A stretch of 64,000 nt of DNA. It comes from Hymenobacter busanensis. GTDB taxonomy: Bacteria > Bacteroidota > Bacteroidia > Cytophagales > Hymenobacteraceae. Every line of letters begins with the position of its first letter. The stretch's first letter is position 1. The DNA lies in NCBI RefSeq assembly GCF_008727865.1, contig NZ_VTWU01000005.1:1-64000 (forward strand), written 5' to 3'. Under the pieces are notes generated by a model, which saw only the letters and a program-made list of their open reading frames with translations, ran no database searches and was not told where the DNA came from. Position numbers and translations under genes: made by a program. Below are positions 17,635 through 25,564 of the stretch, in pieces.

Positions 17635-17668
17635 ACTAATGTGGAGGAGAAGGACCCGACACGCAGGA

Positions 17669-18379
17669 CTAGCGGCCGAAGTAGAACGCCGCACCAAACC
17701 GCAAATCGTTCAGGCCAATACCCGCATCAAACAAACTGCTGCTGGCCTTGGGGCTTTTTGCGCCGGTAGTCGAGGTCGATTCGGAGGACATTTTATCGAA
17801 CGACAACCCGCGCAGGCTTACCTCCAGGCCCAGTTTCGATACCGGGAAGTAGACGAAGCCCGGCGAAAGTTGACCATAGAACCCGGAGCTTTCGGTGCGG
17901 CGGGTTTCGGTGCCCATGGCATTGGGGTTGGCCGAAAGCAAATATTCGTCTTCGGCCTTGCCCGTGCGGTAGCCCGCCCCGGCTTGGCCGTAAAAAGCCG
18001 CGTTTTCGCCGAGGAAGTGGTAGTAACGTACCACCGGCCCCACAGCCAGGTAGCGGCTCTTGGCCTCTAGGTCCATGAGTTTGGAGATGTCGCCGGTCAG
18101 GGAAGCGACATATACCGGAGCCGTGGCGTGGTTTTTCTGGTAATCCAGTCCCAGGCCCAGCATTAGGTTGTCGGCCAGGAAGTAGCCGGCGGTGGGGCCC
18201 AGGTCGAAGCCCGTGACGGTTTGCGTGGTGCGTTTCCCGCTGGTGGGGGTAAGCTCACTTTGGTTTTCGCGGCGCGAATAGTTGATGTTGCCGCCTACCA
18301 AGATAGTGCCGGCCGGAATTTGGGCCTGGGCCGTGCCCGCAGCCAATAGCAATGCGGCGGGAAGAAGGAATTTGTGCAT
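17669..18379 (-). CDS. Porin-like outer-membrane beta-barrel protein
   Basis: The ATG at 18379 gives 236 residues beginning with signal peptide MHKFLLPAALLLAAGTAQAQ. The mature part is an eight-to-ten-strand barrel pattern with GYFLADNLMLGLGLDYQK, VRYYHFLGENAAFYGQ and PGFVYFPVSKLGLEVS. The protein ends RFGAAFYFGR with the usual terminal aromatic. It is a tandem paralog of the frameshifted gene at 16777, with the same AGYFLADN and FVRYYH landmarks. A role in outer-membrane permeability or structure is likely; no substrate can be inferred. Confidence 0.82.
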   Translation of the reverse strand: MHKFLLPAALLLAAGTAQAQIPAGTILVGGNINYSRRENQSELTPTSGKRTTQTVTGFDLGPTAGYFLADNLMLGLGLDYQKNHATAPVYVASLTGDISKLMDLEAKSRYLAVGPVVRYYHFLGENAAFYGQAGAGYRTGKAEDEYLLSANPNAMGTETRRTESSGFYGQLSPGFVYFPVSKLGLEVSLRGLSFDKMSSESTSTTGAKSPKASSSLFDAGIGLNDLRFGAAFYFGR

Positions 18380-18491
18380 GAAAGGGGGATAAGTGTGCGC
18401 CTTAAACGCGGCCGGGCTCACGGTAGTATAGCCCACCTGAAACAGGCCGCAAACAAACCCGGTAATGGCTTCAAGCTGAGGTATTGAAAAC

Positions 18492-18526
18492 AAAAAAGCC
18501 CACCGAACCAAAGTTCAGCGGGCTTT
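18492..18526 (-). terminator. Terminator downstream of the tRNA-Pro pair
   Basis: The hairpin pairs AAAGCCC at 18495-18501 with GGGCTTT at 18520-18526, with an inner GAAC/GTTC stem. On the minus strand it ends in six Ts (18497-18492), just past tRNA-Pro(GGG). Confidence 0.75.
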
Positions 18527-18533
18527 CCGTTCG

Positions 18534-18607
18534 TCGGAGTGGCAGGATTCGAACCTGCGACCTCCAGCACCCCATGCTGGCGCGATACCAGGCTACGCTA
18601 CACCCCG
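18534..18607 (-). tRNA. tRNA-Pro (anticodon GGG)
   Basis: The minus strand gives a 74-nt cloverleaf. The acceptor stem pairs 18601-18607 with 18535-18541, including one G-U pair, and the discriminator is A. The anticodon stem CCAGC/GCTGG encloses ATGGGGT, giving anticodon GGG. The T-arm contains GGTTCGAATCC. Confidence 0.93.
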
Positions 18608-18687
18608 AGCGTGGCGCCTTTCGGGAAGGCGGCCGGTCACATTGTCCAGAAAAAAGCCCTGGTATCAGCTTCTTTCCTTTGTAGTAG

Positions 18688-18761
18688 TCGGGGTGGCAGG
18701 ATTCGAACCTACGGCCTCTACGTCCCGAACGTAGCGCGCTACCGGGCTGCGCTACACCCCG
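18688..18761 (-). tRNA. tRNA-Pro (anticodon CGG)
   Basis: The minus strand gives a 74-nt cloverleaf with a fully paired acceptor stem (18755-18761 with 18689-18695) and discriminator A. The anticodon stem CTACG/CGTAG encloses TTCGGGA, giving anticodon CGG. It is 80 nt upstream of tRNA-Pro(GGG), so the two may be co-transcribed. Confidence 0.93.
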
Positions 18762-18974
18762 TTTTCGGACAATGTGGCTGCAAATGTACACAGCCTGGCC
18801 GCATTTGTGCAACGCCCGGCCAAGTAAATTTTCGCGGGCCCGCACAAAAACTGGTACGGCCCTTGCACTGCCGGAACGCCGCTCGTCGTTTAGCGGTTTG
18901 CATAAAAACCGGTTCCGCAGCCCGATACGTAGGCAAATGCCTATCTTGTGCCCTGACCTGCAATGCGTTTGCGT

Positions 18975-19346
18975 ATGAAGAAGCTCGTCTTTCCCATTCT
19001 CTTAAGTGGTTTTCCTTTGCTGGGTTTCGCCCAGTCGGCGCCGGCTACGGCCAAGTCGGCCCTCATCAGCGGCGACTCGGCCAAGAGCGGGGTGGTGGCG
19101 CCCACCGTTACCTTCAGCCTCGAAGCCAACCCAGTGAACAACTCCCTGCGGGTGCGCACCAATGCTAAGGGCCCCATGAGCCTGGAAATCAACGATACCG
19201 ACGGCCGGCCGGTCTTTACCAAGTCCCTGTCGGCCACCGGTGCGCCCATGACGGTGCCCCTGGGCAAACTTTCCGGCGGTACCTACGTGGTGCGCTGCAC
19301 CGTGGCCGATAAAGTGTACATGCGCCGCATGACGCTCGGCCAATAG
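18975..19346 (+). CDS. Mini-protein: signal peptide plus T9SS type A sorting domain
   Basis: The ATG at 18975 (MKKLVFP) gives 123 residues; an in-frame ATG at 18963 would add four. A signal peptide (about 1-20, ending GFA-Q) is followed by a short Ala/Ser linker and then a domain that matches the T9SS C-terminal sorting signal. The matching segments are [39 protein letters not shown] and VYMRRMTL. In known T9SS cargo this domain follows a large passenger. Here there is almost no passenger. It may be a decoy, an orphan signal left after loss of cargo, or a small surface protein. A terminator follows. Confidence 0.78.
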   Translation: MKKLVFPILLSGFPLLGFAQSAPATAKSALISGDSAKSGVVAPTVTFSLEANPVNNSLRVRTNAKGPMSLEINDTDGRPVFTKSLSATGAPMTVPLGKLSGGTYVVRCTVADKVYMRRMTLGQ

Positions 19347-19379
19347 CCTCCGAAAACCAGCGGCTTTCGCGTACTTTCA

Positions 19380-19411
19380 GCCTCCCGACACTGGTTGCCG
19401 GGAGGCTTTTT
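19380..19411 (+). terminator. Terminator after the sorting-domain mini-protein
   Basis: An 8-bp GC-rich stem (19380-19387 with 19399-19406) is followed by five Ts at 19407-19411, just before the ATG at 19426. Confidence 0.8.
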
Positions 19412-19425
19412 GCTTTCCGTCGCTT

Positions 19426-20562
19426 ATGAATCCGCTGCTTTCCTACTGGGAACATCAGACGTTCCTGCGCCCCGCCGACGTGGCCGTGGTGGGAGCCGGT
19501 ATTGTGGGACTTACAGCCGCCATTTATGCCCGGCGCCAGCGCCCTACGGTCCGCGTGGTGGTGCTGGAGCGCGACGTGCTGCCCAACGGAGCCAGCACCA
19601 AAAATGCCGGTTTTGCCTGCTTCGGGAGTATTTCGGAGCTGCTGGAGCAGGAGCGCCGCGGCGGCACCGAGGCTTTGCTGTCGGTGGTGCGCTACCGCTG
19701 GGAAGGCCTGCGGCAGCTGCGCGAGTTGTTGGGCGACGAGGCCATCGGCTACCAGCCAGTGGGCGGCTACGAGCTGTTCCGTGCCGCCGATGCCGAACTG
19801 GCCACCACCTGCCGTCAGGAGTTGGACTACTATAACGCGCTGCTGGGCCCCGTTATCGGCACCAACGACATCTTCGCCGATGCCACCGCGCAGCTGCCGG
19901 GTTACGGTTTTGCCGGGGTGCACACCATGCTGGAAAACAAGGCTGAGGGCACCATCAACACCGGCCGCATGATGGACGCGCTGCTGCGCCTGGCCTGGCA
20001 AGAGGGCGTGACGGTGCTGCACGGCCTGCCGGTACTAGGCTTGGAAAGCCACGCCGCCGGGGCCACGCTGCGTACCGCGCTGGCCGACCTCGAAGCCGGG
20101 CAAGTGCTGCTGGCCACCAATGCCTTCAGCCGGCAGTTTTTCCCCGAGCTGGACGTGACGCCCGGCCGCGGGCAGGTATTGGTGACCGAACCCCTCGACG
20201 GCCTGCGCCTGCCCGGCTCCTTCCACTACGACAAAGGCTACTACTACTTCCGGCAAGTGGGCAACCGGGTGCTGCTGGGCGGCGGCCGCAACCTCGATTT
20301 CGAAGCCGAGGCCACCACCGAGCCTGGCCTTACGCCGCTGGTGCAGCAGCGGTTGGAGAAACTGCTCACCGACGTCATTTTGCCCGGCCAGCGCCCGCGC
20401 ATCGACTACCGCTGGAGCGGTGTCATGGGCTTCGGGCAGGAGTTGGAGCCGTTCATCGGCGAACTGGCTCCGCATATATATGGCGCCTTGCGCTGCAACG
20501 GCATGGGCGTGGCCATGGGCACCCGCAGCGGCCAGCGCGCTGCAGAGCTATTGATGCAGTAA
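19426..20562 (+). CDS. FAD-dependent oxidoreductase of the DAO family
   Basis: The 378 residues begin with a Rossmann dinucleotide-binding motif, VAVVGAGIVGLTAAIYARR (about 18-36). This is followed by LERDVLPNGASTKNAGFACFG, typical of D-amino-acid oxidase/glycine-oxidase-type flavoenzymes. The middle and C-terminal parts keep PGRGQVLVTEPL, GGGRNLDFEA and GAL(R)CNGMGVAMGTRSG. It probably oxidises an amine or amino acid, substrate unknown. It converges on the ABC exporter at 20582 with only 19 nt between stop codons and no separate terminator. Confidence 0.88.
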   Translation: MNPLLSYWEHQTFLRPADVAVVGAGIVGLTAAIYARRQRPTVRVVVLERDVLPNGASTKNAGFACFGSISELLEQERRGGTEALLSVVRYRWEGLRQLRELLGDEAIGYQPVGGYELFRAADAELATTCRQELDYYNALLGPVIGTNDIFADATAQLPGYGFAGVHTMLENKAEGTINTGRMMDALLRLAWQEGVTVLHGLPVLGLESHAAGATLRTALADLEAGQVLLATNAFSRQFFPELDVTPGRGQVLVTEPLDGLRLPGSFHYDKGYYYFRQVGNRVLLGGGRNLDFEAEATTEPGLTPLVQQRLEKLLTDVILPGQRPRIDYRWSGVMGFGQELEPFIGELAPHIYGALRCNGMGVAMGTRSGQRAAELLMQ

Positions 20563-20581
20563 GGGGGGAGCAGTTAAAGAT

Positions 20582-22369
20582 TCACGCCGCTTCTTCGCTT
20601 TGCAGCTGCCGCTCGTAGAGGGCGCGGTACAGCCCTTCGGCGTCGGCCATCAGCTCCTCGTGGGTGCCGTGCTGCACAATGCGGCCGTCGTCGAGCACGA
20701 GGATGTGGTCGGCGAGCTTCACGGAGGACACGCGGTGCGAGATGATGAGGCTGGTGCGGTCCTGCATGATGCGCTGCAGACTGTTGAGAATGACGTTTTC
20801 GGTCTTGGTGTCGACGGCGGAAAGCGAGTCGTCCAGAATCAGGATGCTCGGCTCTTTCACCAGGGCGCGGGCAATGCTCACGCGCTGCTTCTGCCCGCCC
20901 GAAAGCGTGATGCCCCGCTCGCCGACTTTGGTGTTGTAGCCCTCGGGGAAGCGGATGATGTTTTCGTGTACGTCGGCATCCTGGGCGGCTTGCACCATGC
21001 GTTCCTCGCTTAGGCTGTCGAGGCCGAAGCCGATGTTATGGCCGATGGTATCGGAAAACAGGAACACATCCTGCGGTACGTAGCCGATCTGGCTGCGCAA
21101 GGAATCCAACGTGTAGTCACGCACGTCCACGCCGTCGACCAGAATGCGGCCGCTGGTCACGTCGTAGAGGCGGCAGAGCAGGTTGGCCACAGTGGTTTTG
21201 CCCGAGCCGGTGTTGCCGATAACCGCCAGCGTGTGGCCCGGCTGAATGCGGAACGACACGTCCTGCAGGGCCTGAATGCCGGTGTCGGGGTAGGTAAACG
21301 ACACGTTTTCGAACACAATGTCGCCCTGAATGGGCTGCGCAATGTGCTGGCGCGAAACGATGTCCGTTTGCTGGTGCATGAACTCGTTGATGCGGGCCTG
21401 CGAGGCTTCGGCGCGCTGCACGAGGCTACTGGTCCAGCCCAGGGCCGTAACGGGCCAGGTGAGCAGGTTCACGTAAATCAGGAACTCGGCAATGGTGCCG
21501 ACGGTGATGGTGCCGCGAATCACTTCCTGCCCGCCAATCCAGACCGTGACGAGCGTGCTGATACCCACCAGAAACAGAATCAGCGGAAAAAACAGTGCGT
21601 TGACGAAGTTCAGATCCAGCGACTTGGCTTTGTAGGCATCGGAAGCCGTGGTGAAGTTGCGGTGCGAGTCCTGCTCGCGCACAAACGATTTGAGCACCCG
21701 AATGCCCGAAAATGCCTCCTGCACAAACGTGGTCATGTCCGACAACGCCCGCTGAATCTCGTCGGACTTCCGCTCAATCAGGTTGTTGACGTAGTAAATG
21801 CTCACGCTCAGCACCGGTAGCGGCAGCAGCGTAAGCAGCGTGAGCTTCACGTTCACCACCAGCATGAGGGGCACGATGAGCAGAAACAAAATAACCAGCT
21901 GCAGAAAGTACATGATGGCCGGCCCGATGTACATGCGCACCCGGCCCACGTCTTCGCTGATGCGCGCCATCAAATCACCGGTGCTGTGGCGGCGGTAGAA
22001 ACTGAGCGGCAGCGTCTGGTAGTGCTGGTAGATTTCGTTTTTCTGGTCGTTTTCAATGAGCCGTGACATGACGATGAGCGTCTGGCGCATGAAAAACAGG
22101 AACACCCCGCGCAGCAAAGCCATCAGAATGATCAGCCCGCCGTAAAGCACCAGGTTGCGGCCGAACAGCGAGTAGATTTCCTGCTGGGCCGAGGTGCCGT
22201 TGTAGAGGTGGTAGAGGTCGATGCCCTCCTGTACCAGGTCGAAGGCGTAGCGCACAATCTGAGCCGGGAAAATGGCCAGCAGGGTGCTCAAGGCCACGAA
22301 TAGCACCCCGCCGAGGAAGTGCCATTTATAGCGGAAAAGGTACTTGTCGGTAGCGCGTAAGGCTCTCAC
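20582..22369 (-). CDS. ABC exporter, fused permease-ATPase
   Basis: A GTG start at 22369 (reading VRALRATDKYLF) gives 595 residues. The open frame continues to 22417, but that part is Pro/Arg-rich and implausible. Six transmembrane helices occupy about 15-310. The ATPase has Walker A GNTGSGKT, Q-loop YVPQDVFLF, signature LSGGQKQR, Walker B ILILDDSLSAVD and H-loop ISHRVSS. It resembles YheI/MdlA-like half-transporters. It shares the family of the exporter at 14300, but the genes are far apart and on opposite strands, so pairing is only a possibility. Confidence 0.9.
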   Translation of the reverse strand: MRALRATDKYLFRYKWHFLGGVLFVALSTLLAIFPAQIVRYAFDLVQEGIDLYHLYNGTSAQQEIYSLFGRNLVLYGGLIILMALLRGVFLFFMRQTLIVMSRLIENDQKNEIYQHYQTLPLSFYRRHSTGDLMARISEDVGRVRMYIGPAIMYFLQLVILFLLIVPLMLVVNVKLTLLTLLPLPVLSVSIYYVNNLIERKSDEIQRALSDMTTFVQEAFSGIRVLKSFVREQDSHRNFTTASDAYKAKSLDLNFVNALFFPLILFLVGISTLVTVWIGGQEVIRGTITVGTIAEFLIYVNLLTWPVTALGWTSSLVQRAEASQARINEFMHQQTDIVSRQHIAQPIQGDIVFENVSFTYPDTGIQALQDVSFRIQPGHTLAVIGNTGSGKTTVANLLCRLYDVTSGRILVDGVDVRDYTLDSLRSQIGYVPQDVFLFSDTIGHNIGFGLDSLSEERMVQAAQDADVHENIIRFPEGYNTKVGERGITLSGGQKQRVSIARALVKEPSILILDDSLSAVDTKTENVILNSLQRIMQDRTSLIISHRVSSVKLADHILVLDDGRIVQHGTHEELMADAEGLYRALYERQLQSEEAA

Positions 22370-22442
22370 GGGGCGGGGAAATCGAGGCGGAAACCTAGGC
22401 CGCGGGCAAGGTGCCACGGTAGCCTAAGTGGGAAAAACGGGT

Positions 22443-22492
22443 TACCTTTGCGGCCGGTTTCAGGGGGCAGTGGCTCCTTGCGACCAAAGGTA
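22443..22492. promoter_or_regulatory. Two face-to-face -7 boxes in the divergent 22.4-kb region
   Basis: TACCTTTG occurs on the plus strand at 22443-22450, toward the leucine-dehydrogenase-like gene. It occurs again on the minus strand at 22492-22485, toward the ABC exporter. Both match TAnnTTTG exactly. Transcripts started from them would overlap by roughly 20 nt at their 5' ends. Neither has a convincing -33 box. Confidence 0.4.
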
Positions 22493-22614
22493 CGGGGTAG
22501 TCGGTTTTTGGTGTCGGGCGGATGAGTGCCGCCCGTATAACAACGCAACGACGCCTTTGTGCCCGCTCGTTCGCCTCCCCATCCCCATTTTCCCCAATCT
22601 TTTTCATTTCCCCA

Positions 22615-23706
22615 ATGGTTGAGATTCAAGCCCTGCCCGAGACCAGCATCTTCGGGCAAATTGCCGAGCACCAGCACGAGCAAGTGGTATACTGCCACGA
22701 CCACGAAACCGGGTTGCGCGCCATCATCGGCATCCACAACACGGTTCTGGGCCCGGCTCTGGGCGGCACCCGCATGTGGCACTACGCCTCCGATGCGGAA
22801 GCCCTCAACGACGTGCTGCGCCTCTCGCGCGGCATGACCTACAAGGCCGCCATTTCGGGCCTCAACCTGGGCGGGGGCAAGGCCGTCATCATCGGCGACG
22901 CCAAAACGCAGAAAAACGAGGCCCTGCTGCGCAAGTTCGGCCGCTTTGTGCAGAACCTGAACGGCAAATACATTACGGCCGAGGATGTGAACATGACCAC
23001 CAAGGACATGGAGTACATCCGCATGGAAACCAAGCACGTAGCCGGCCTGCCCGAAACCATGGGCGGTTCGGGCGACCCGTCGCCGGTAACGGCATTTGGT
23101 ACCTACATGGGTATGAAAGCCGCCGCCAAAAAGGCGTTCGGCTCCGATAGCCTCTCGGGCAAGCGCGTGGCCGTGCAGGGCGTGGGCCACGTGGGTACCT
23201 ACCTGATGGAGTACCTGGTGAAGGAAGGCGCCGAAATCGTGCTGACCGACTACTACACCGAGCGCGCCGAAGAAGCGGCCGCCCGGTTCGGGGCCAAAGC
23301 CGTGGGCCTCGACGATATCTACGACCAGGACGTGGACATCTACTCGCCCTGTGCCCTGGGCGCCACGCTCAACGACGACACCCTCTCGCGCCTGAAGTGC
23401 CAGGTCGTGGCCGGCTGCGCCAACAACCAGCTGAAGGACGAGCACGTGCACGGCCCGGCCCTGGTGAAAAAAGGCATCATCTACGCCCCCGACTTCCTCA
23501 TCAACGCCGGCGGCCTCATCAATGTGTACTCCGAGGTGGTGGGCACCAGCCGCCAAGGTGCCCTCACGCAAACCGAAAAAATTTACGACTACACCCTGCA
23601 GGTGCTCAACAAAGCCGAGCAGGAGGGGCTGCACCCCCAGCAAGCTGCCACGCAGATTGCCAAGGAGCGCATCGCCGCCATCGGCAAGGTGAAGTCGACG
23701 TACTAA
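22615..23706 (+). CDS. Leucine (branched-chain amino acid) dehydrogenase-like
   Basis: The ATG at 22615 gives 363 residues, the usual length for Leu/Val dehydrogenases. The catalytic region has GMTYKAAISGLNLGGGKAV with the lysines used in substrate binding and deamination. The C-terminal Rossmann domain has VQGVGHVGTYLMEYL. SPCALGATLN and VAGCANNQL are characteristic of leucine dehydrogenases rather than glutamate dehydrogenases. The enzyme would interconvert branched-chain amino acids and their 2-oxo acids with NAD. The gene is separated from nusB only by repeat element D. Two other members of the superfamily are in the window. Confidence 0.9.
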   Translation: MVEIQALPETSIFGQIAEHQHEQVVYCHDHETGLRAIIGIHNTVLGPALGGTRMWHYASDAEALNDVLRLSRGMTYKAAISGLNLGGGKAVIIGDAKTQKNEALLRKFGRFVQNLNGKYITAEDVNMTTKDMEYIRMETKHVAGLPETMGGSGDPSPVTAFGTYMGMKAAAKKAFGSDSLSGKRVAVQGVGHVGTYLMEYLVKEGAEIVLTDYYTERAEEAAARFGAKAVGLDDIYDQDVDIYSPCALGATLNDDTLSRLKCQVVAGCANNQLKDEHVHGPALVKKGIIYAPDFLINAGGLINVYSEVVGTSRQGALTQTEKIYDYTLQVLNKAEQEGLHPQQAATQIAKERIAAIGKVKSTY

Positions 23707-23710
23707 TTGA

Positions 23711-23813
23711 GTTGCCAGTTGCGAGTTGCGAGTTGCCAGTTTGGGAAAGTCGCCTTGCGATGCACCCGAACGACCAACTGGCAACTGGCTACTGACAACT
23801 GACAACTGAATAC
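23711..23813. repeat. Inter-cistronic heptad inverted-repeat element D
   Basis: The left arm 23711-23738 is four heptads (GTTGCCA, GTTGCGA, GTTGCGA, GTTGCCA). The right arm 23779-23813 is five heptads in inverted sense (TGGCAAC, TGACAAC and relatives) that end exactly at the nusB ATG at 23814. The left arm starts four bases after the upstream stop codon. Confidence 0.85.
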
Positions 23814-25028
23814 ATGCTCAACCGCCGCACGCTTCGCATCAAGGTCATGCAGGCCCTTTACGCCTACGAACAGGCTATCGGGTCCGATTATTCATTGGCA
23901 CTCGACCGCATCAGCGACGCGTTTCAGCCCGACCTGAACTCGATGGTGCCGCAGGACAAGCGCCTGCTGCAGGGCCAGCAGAAAATGGCCGACGCCACCT
24001 TCCGCGAGTGGCACACGGCCCACGTAGCCGGCAAACCGGCCGACATTGAAAAGTCGGACGACAAGGACGTGCAGGACGCCGTGGACGACGCCGTGCGCTA
24101 CTACCAGAAGCAGGCGCAGAAGGAAACGGTCTTCTTCATGAACCAGATGCTCAACGCCACCGAGAGCATCCACGATCAGTACCTGCACCTGCTGAACCTG
24201 CCGGCCGCGCTGCTGCAGGTGATAGAGGAAGAGAAGAGCCGCGAAGCCCGCCGCTTCACGGCCTCGACCGACGTACTGGACACCACGCGCCTGGAGCGCA
24301 ACCCGGTGCTGCAGAAACTGGCCGCCAACAAGCAACTGCAGGAGCAAACCATTCGGCGCACTCTGCAGTGGGCCGGCGAAAACGAGATGGAAGCCCTGCG
24401 CCTGGCTTGGCGCAACGAAATGCGCAACGACGAAGAACTGCGCAGCTACCTTGCCGGGGAGTCGAAAATCGAAGGCGCGGCCACCGACTACGCCGCCGAG
24501 CAGGAAATTCTCAAGTACATCTACAAGACGTTCGTTTTCAAAGGCACCGCCCTGGCGGCCCGCCTCGAAGAGGACGACCTGAATTGGGAAGAGAACCGCT
24601 CCATCGTCAAGAACCTGGTGGTGAAGACGCTGAAGATGCTCGACGAAGCGGCCGATGAGAACCTGGAGCTGCTGTCGTTGTCGGCCAACTGGAAGGAAGA
24701 CAAAGAGTTTGCCGAAACGCTTTACAAGCAGACGCTGGCCGAAGACGCCAACTACGAGGCCCTGATCAGCGGCGCGGTGCAGAACTGGGACGTGGAGCGC
24801 GTGGCCCTGCTCGACAAGATCATCCTGAAAATGGCCCTCTGCGAGATGCACCTGTTCCGCTCGATTCCGGTGAAGGTGACCATCAACGAGTACATCGAAA
24901 TCAGCAAACTCTACAGCACGCCGAAAAGTAAGCAGTTCATCAACGGGATTCTGGATAAATTGGCGCAGGACTTGATGGCCAGCGGCGCCATCCGCAAGTC
25001 GGGCCGCGGGCTGCTGGACAACCAGTAG
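23814..25028 (+). CDS. nusB: Transcription antitermination factor NusB, extended form
   Basis: NusB binds boxA RNA with S10 in antitermination complexes. The start MLNRRTLRIKVMQALYAYEQ and the C-terminal ~130 residues (DVERVALLDKIILKMALCEM ... PVKVTINEYIEISKLYSTPKS) are NusB landmarks. The protein has 404 residues against about 140 for the E. coli protein. The extra length is a helical, acidic insertion (about 30-270) seen in Bacteroidota NusB proteins. Nothing suggests a frameshift. It heads a run with a YtxH protein and isocitrate dehydrogenase. Confidence 0.9.
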   Translation: MLNRRTLRIKVMQALYAYEQAIGSDYSLALDRISDAFQPDLNSMVPQDKRLLQGQQKMADATFREWHTAHVAGKPADIEKSDDKDVQDAVDDAVRYYQKQAQKETVFFMNQMLNATESIHDQYLHLLNLPAALLQVIEEEKSREARRFTASTDVLDTTRLERNPVLQKLAANKQLQEQTIRRTLQWAGENEMEALRLAWRNEMRNDEELRSYLAGESKIEGAATDYAAEQEILKYIYKTFVFKGTALAARLEEDDLNWEENRSIVKNLVVKTLKMLDEAADENLELLSLSANWKEDKEFAETLYKQTLAEDANYEALISGAVQNWDVERVALLDKIILKMALCEMHLFRSIPVKVTINEYIEISKLYSTPKSKQFINGILDKLAQDLMASGAIRKSGRGLLDNQ

Positions 25029-25136
25029 CCGGCCGAGCCCGGCCCGCGGCAACCCCGACCGGGCGGCCGCCGTTGTGCCTGTGTCGGGTCCTTGTAGTCC
25101 GTTTCCCCACTCGTTCTCCTTCCGCCTTCTGCCCCT

Positions 25137-25451
25137 ATGGCCAGCAAAACCACTACCGGCATTTTGTGCTTCGCCACCGGCGCCCTCGCCGGGGCCACCA
25201 TTGGCCTTCTGTACGCGCCCGAAAAGGGCCGTGAAACCCGCAACTGGCTCAGCTACAAGCTCGAGAAGTACCGCGAAATCCTGGCCGACCTCACCGAAGG
25301 CTTGGTAACGAGCCGTGTTGACGAAGGTCCGTCCTCGGCCCGCGCCGAAGGCCAGCGCGTAATTCGCGACGCCAAAGACAAAGCCGAACAACTGCTCGGC
25401 GACGTCGACCAGCTCATCAACCAGATCAACTCGCGCCGGACCGCCTTGTAG
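25137..25451 (+). CDS. YtxH domain protein
   Basis: The 104-residue protein has an N-terminal hydrophobic, Gly-rich segment (GILCFATGALAGATIGLLYAP, split at residues 8-28) followed by EKGRETR and a charged helical tail. This matches the small YtxH/general-stress family, likely anchored in or exported through the membrane by the N-terminal helix. Its function is not well defined. It follows nusB in the same direction after 108 nt, and repeat element E begins at its stop codon. Confidence 0.82.
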   Translation: MASKTTTGILCFATGALAGATIGLLYAPEKGRETRNWLSYKLEKYREILADLTEGLVTSRVDEGPSSARAEGQRVIRDAKDKAEQLLGDVDQLINQINSRRTAL

Positions 25452-25559
25452 ATGTGGCAAATGCGGAGAATGTGGGCAATGTGCTAGTGCGGGAACAACC
25501 TCATTAGCACACGGTCCACATTTTCACATTTTACCACATTCGCACATTTCACACATTGA
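25451..25559. repeat. Inter-cistronic nonamer inverted-repeat element E
   Basis: The left arm 25451-25486 is four 9-bp units (for example AATGTGGGC). The right arm 25515-25559 is five 9-bp units in inverted sense centred on CACATT (for example GCACATTTC). The arm ends five bases before the ATG at 25565. The architecture is the same as in the heptad elements, but the period is 9. Confidence 0.78.
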
Positions 25560-25564
25560 TACGA

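Noticed and set aside
18492-18775. Protein-coding reading of the tRNA-Pro region on the plus strand
   Set aside because: The frames contain the typical peptides produced by translating tRNA complements, and both cloverleaves are complete.
23892-25460. A 522-codon minus-strand frame across nusB and the YtxH gene
   Set aside because: It spans two genuine plus-strand genes and the gap between them, which no single real gene would do without overlap. It has no recognisable motif.
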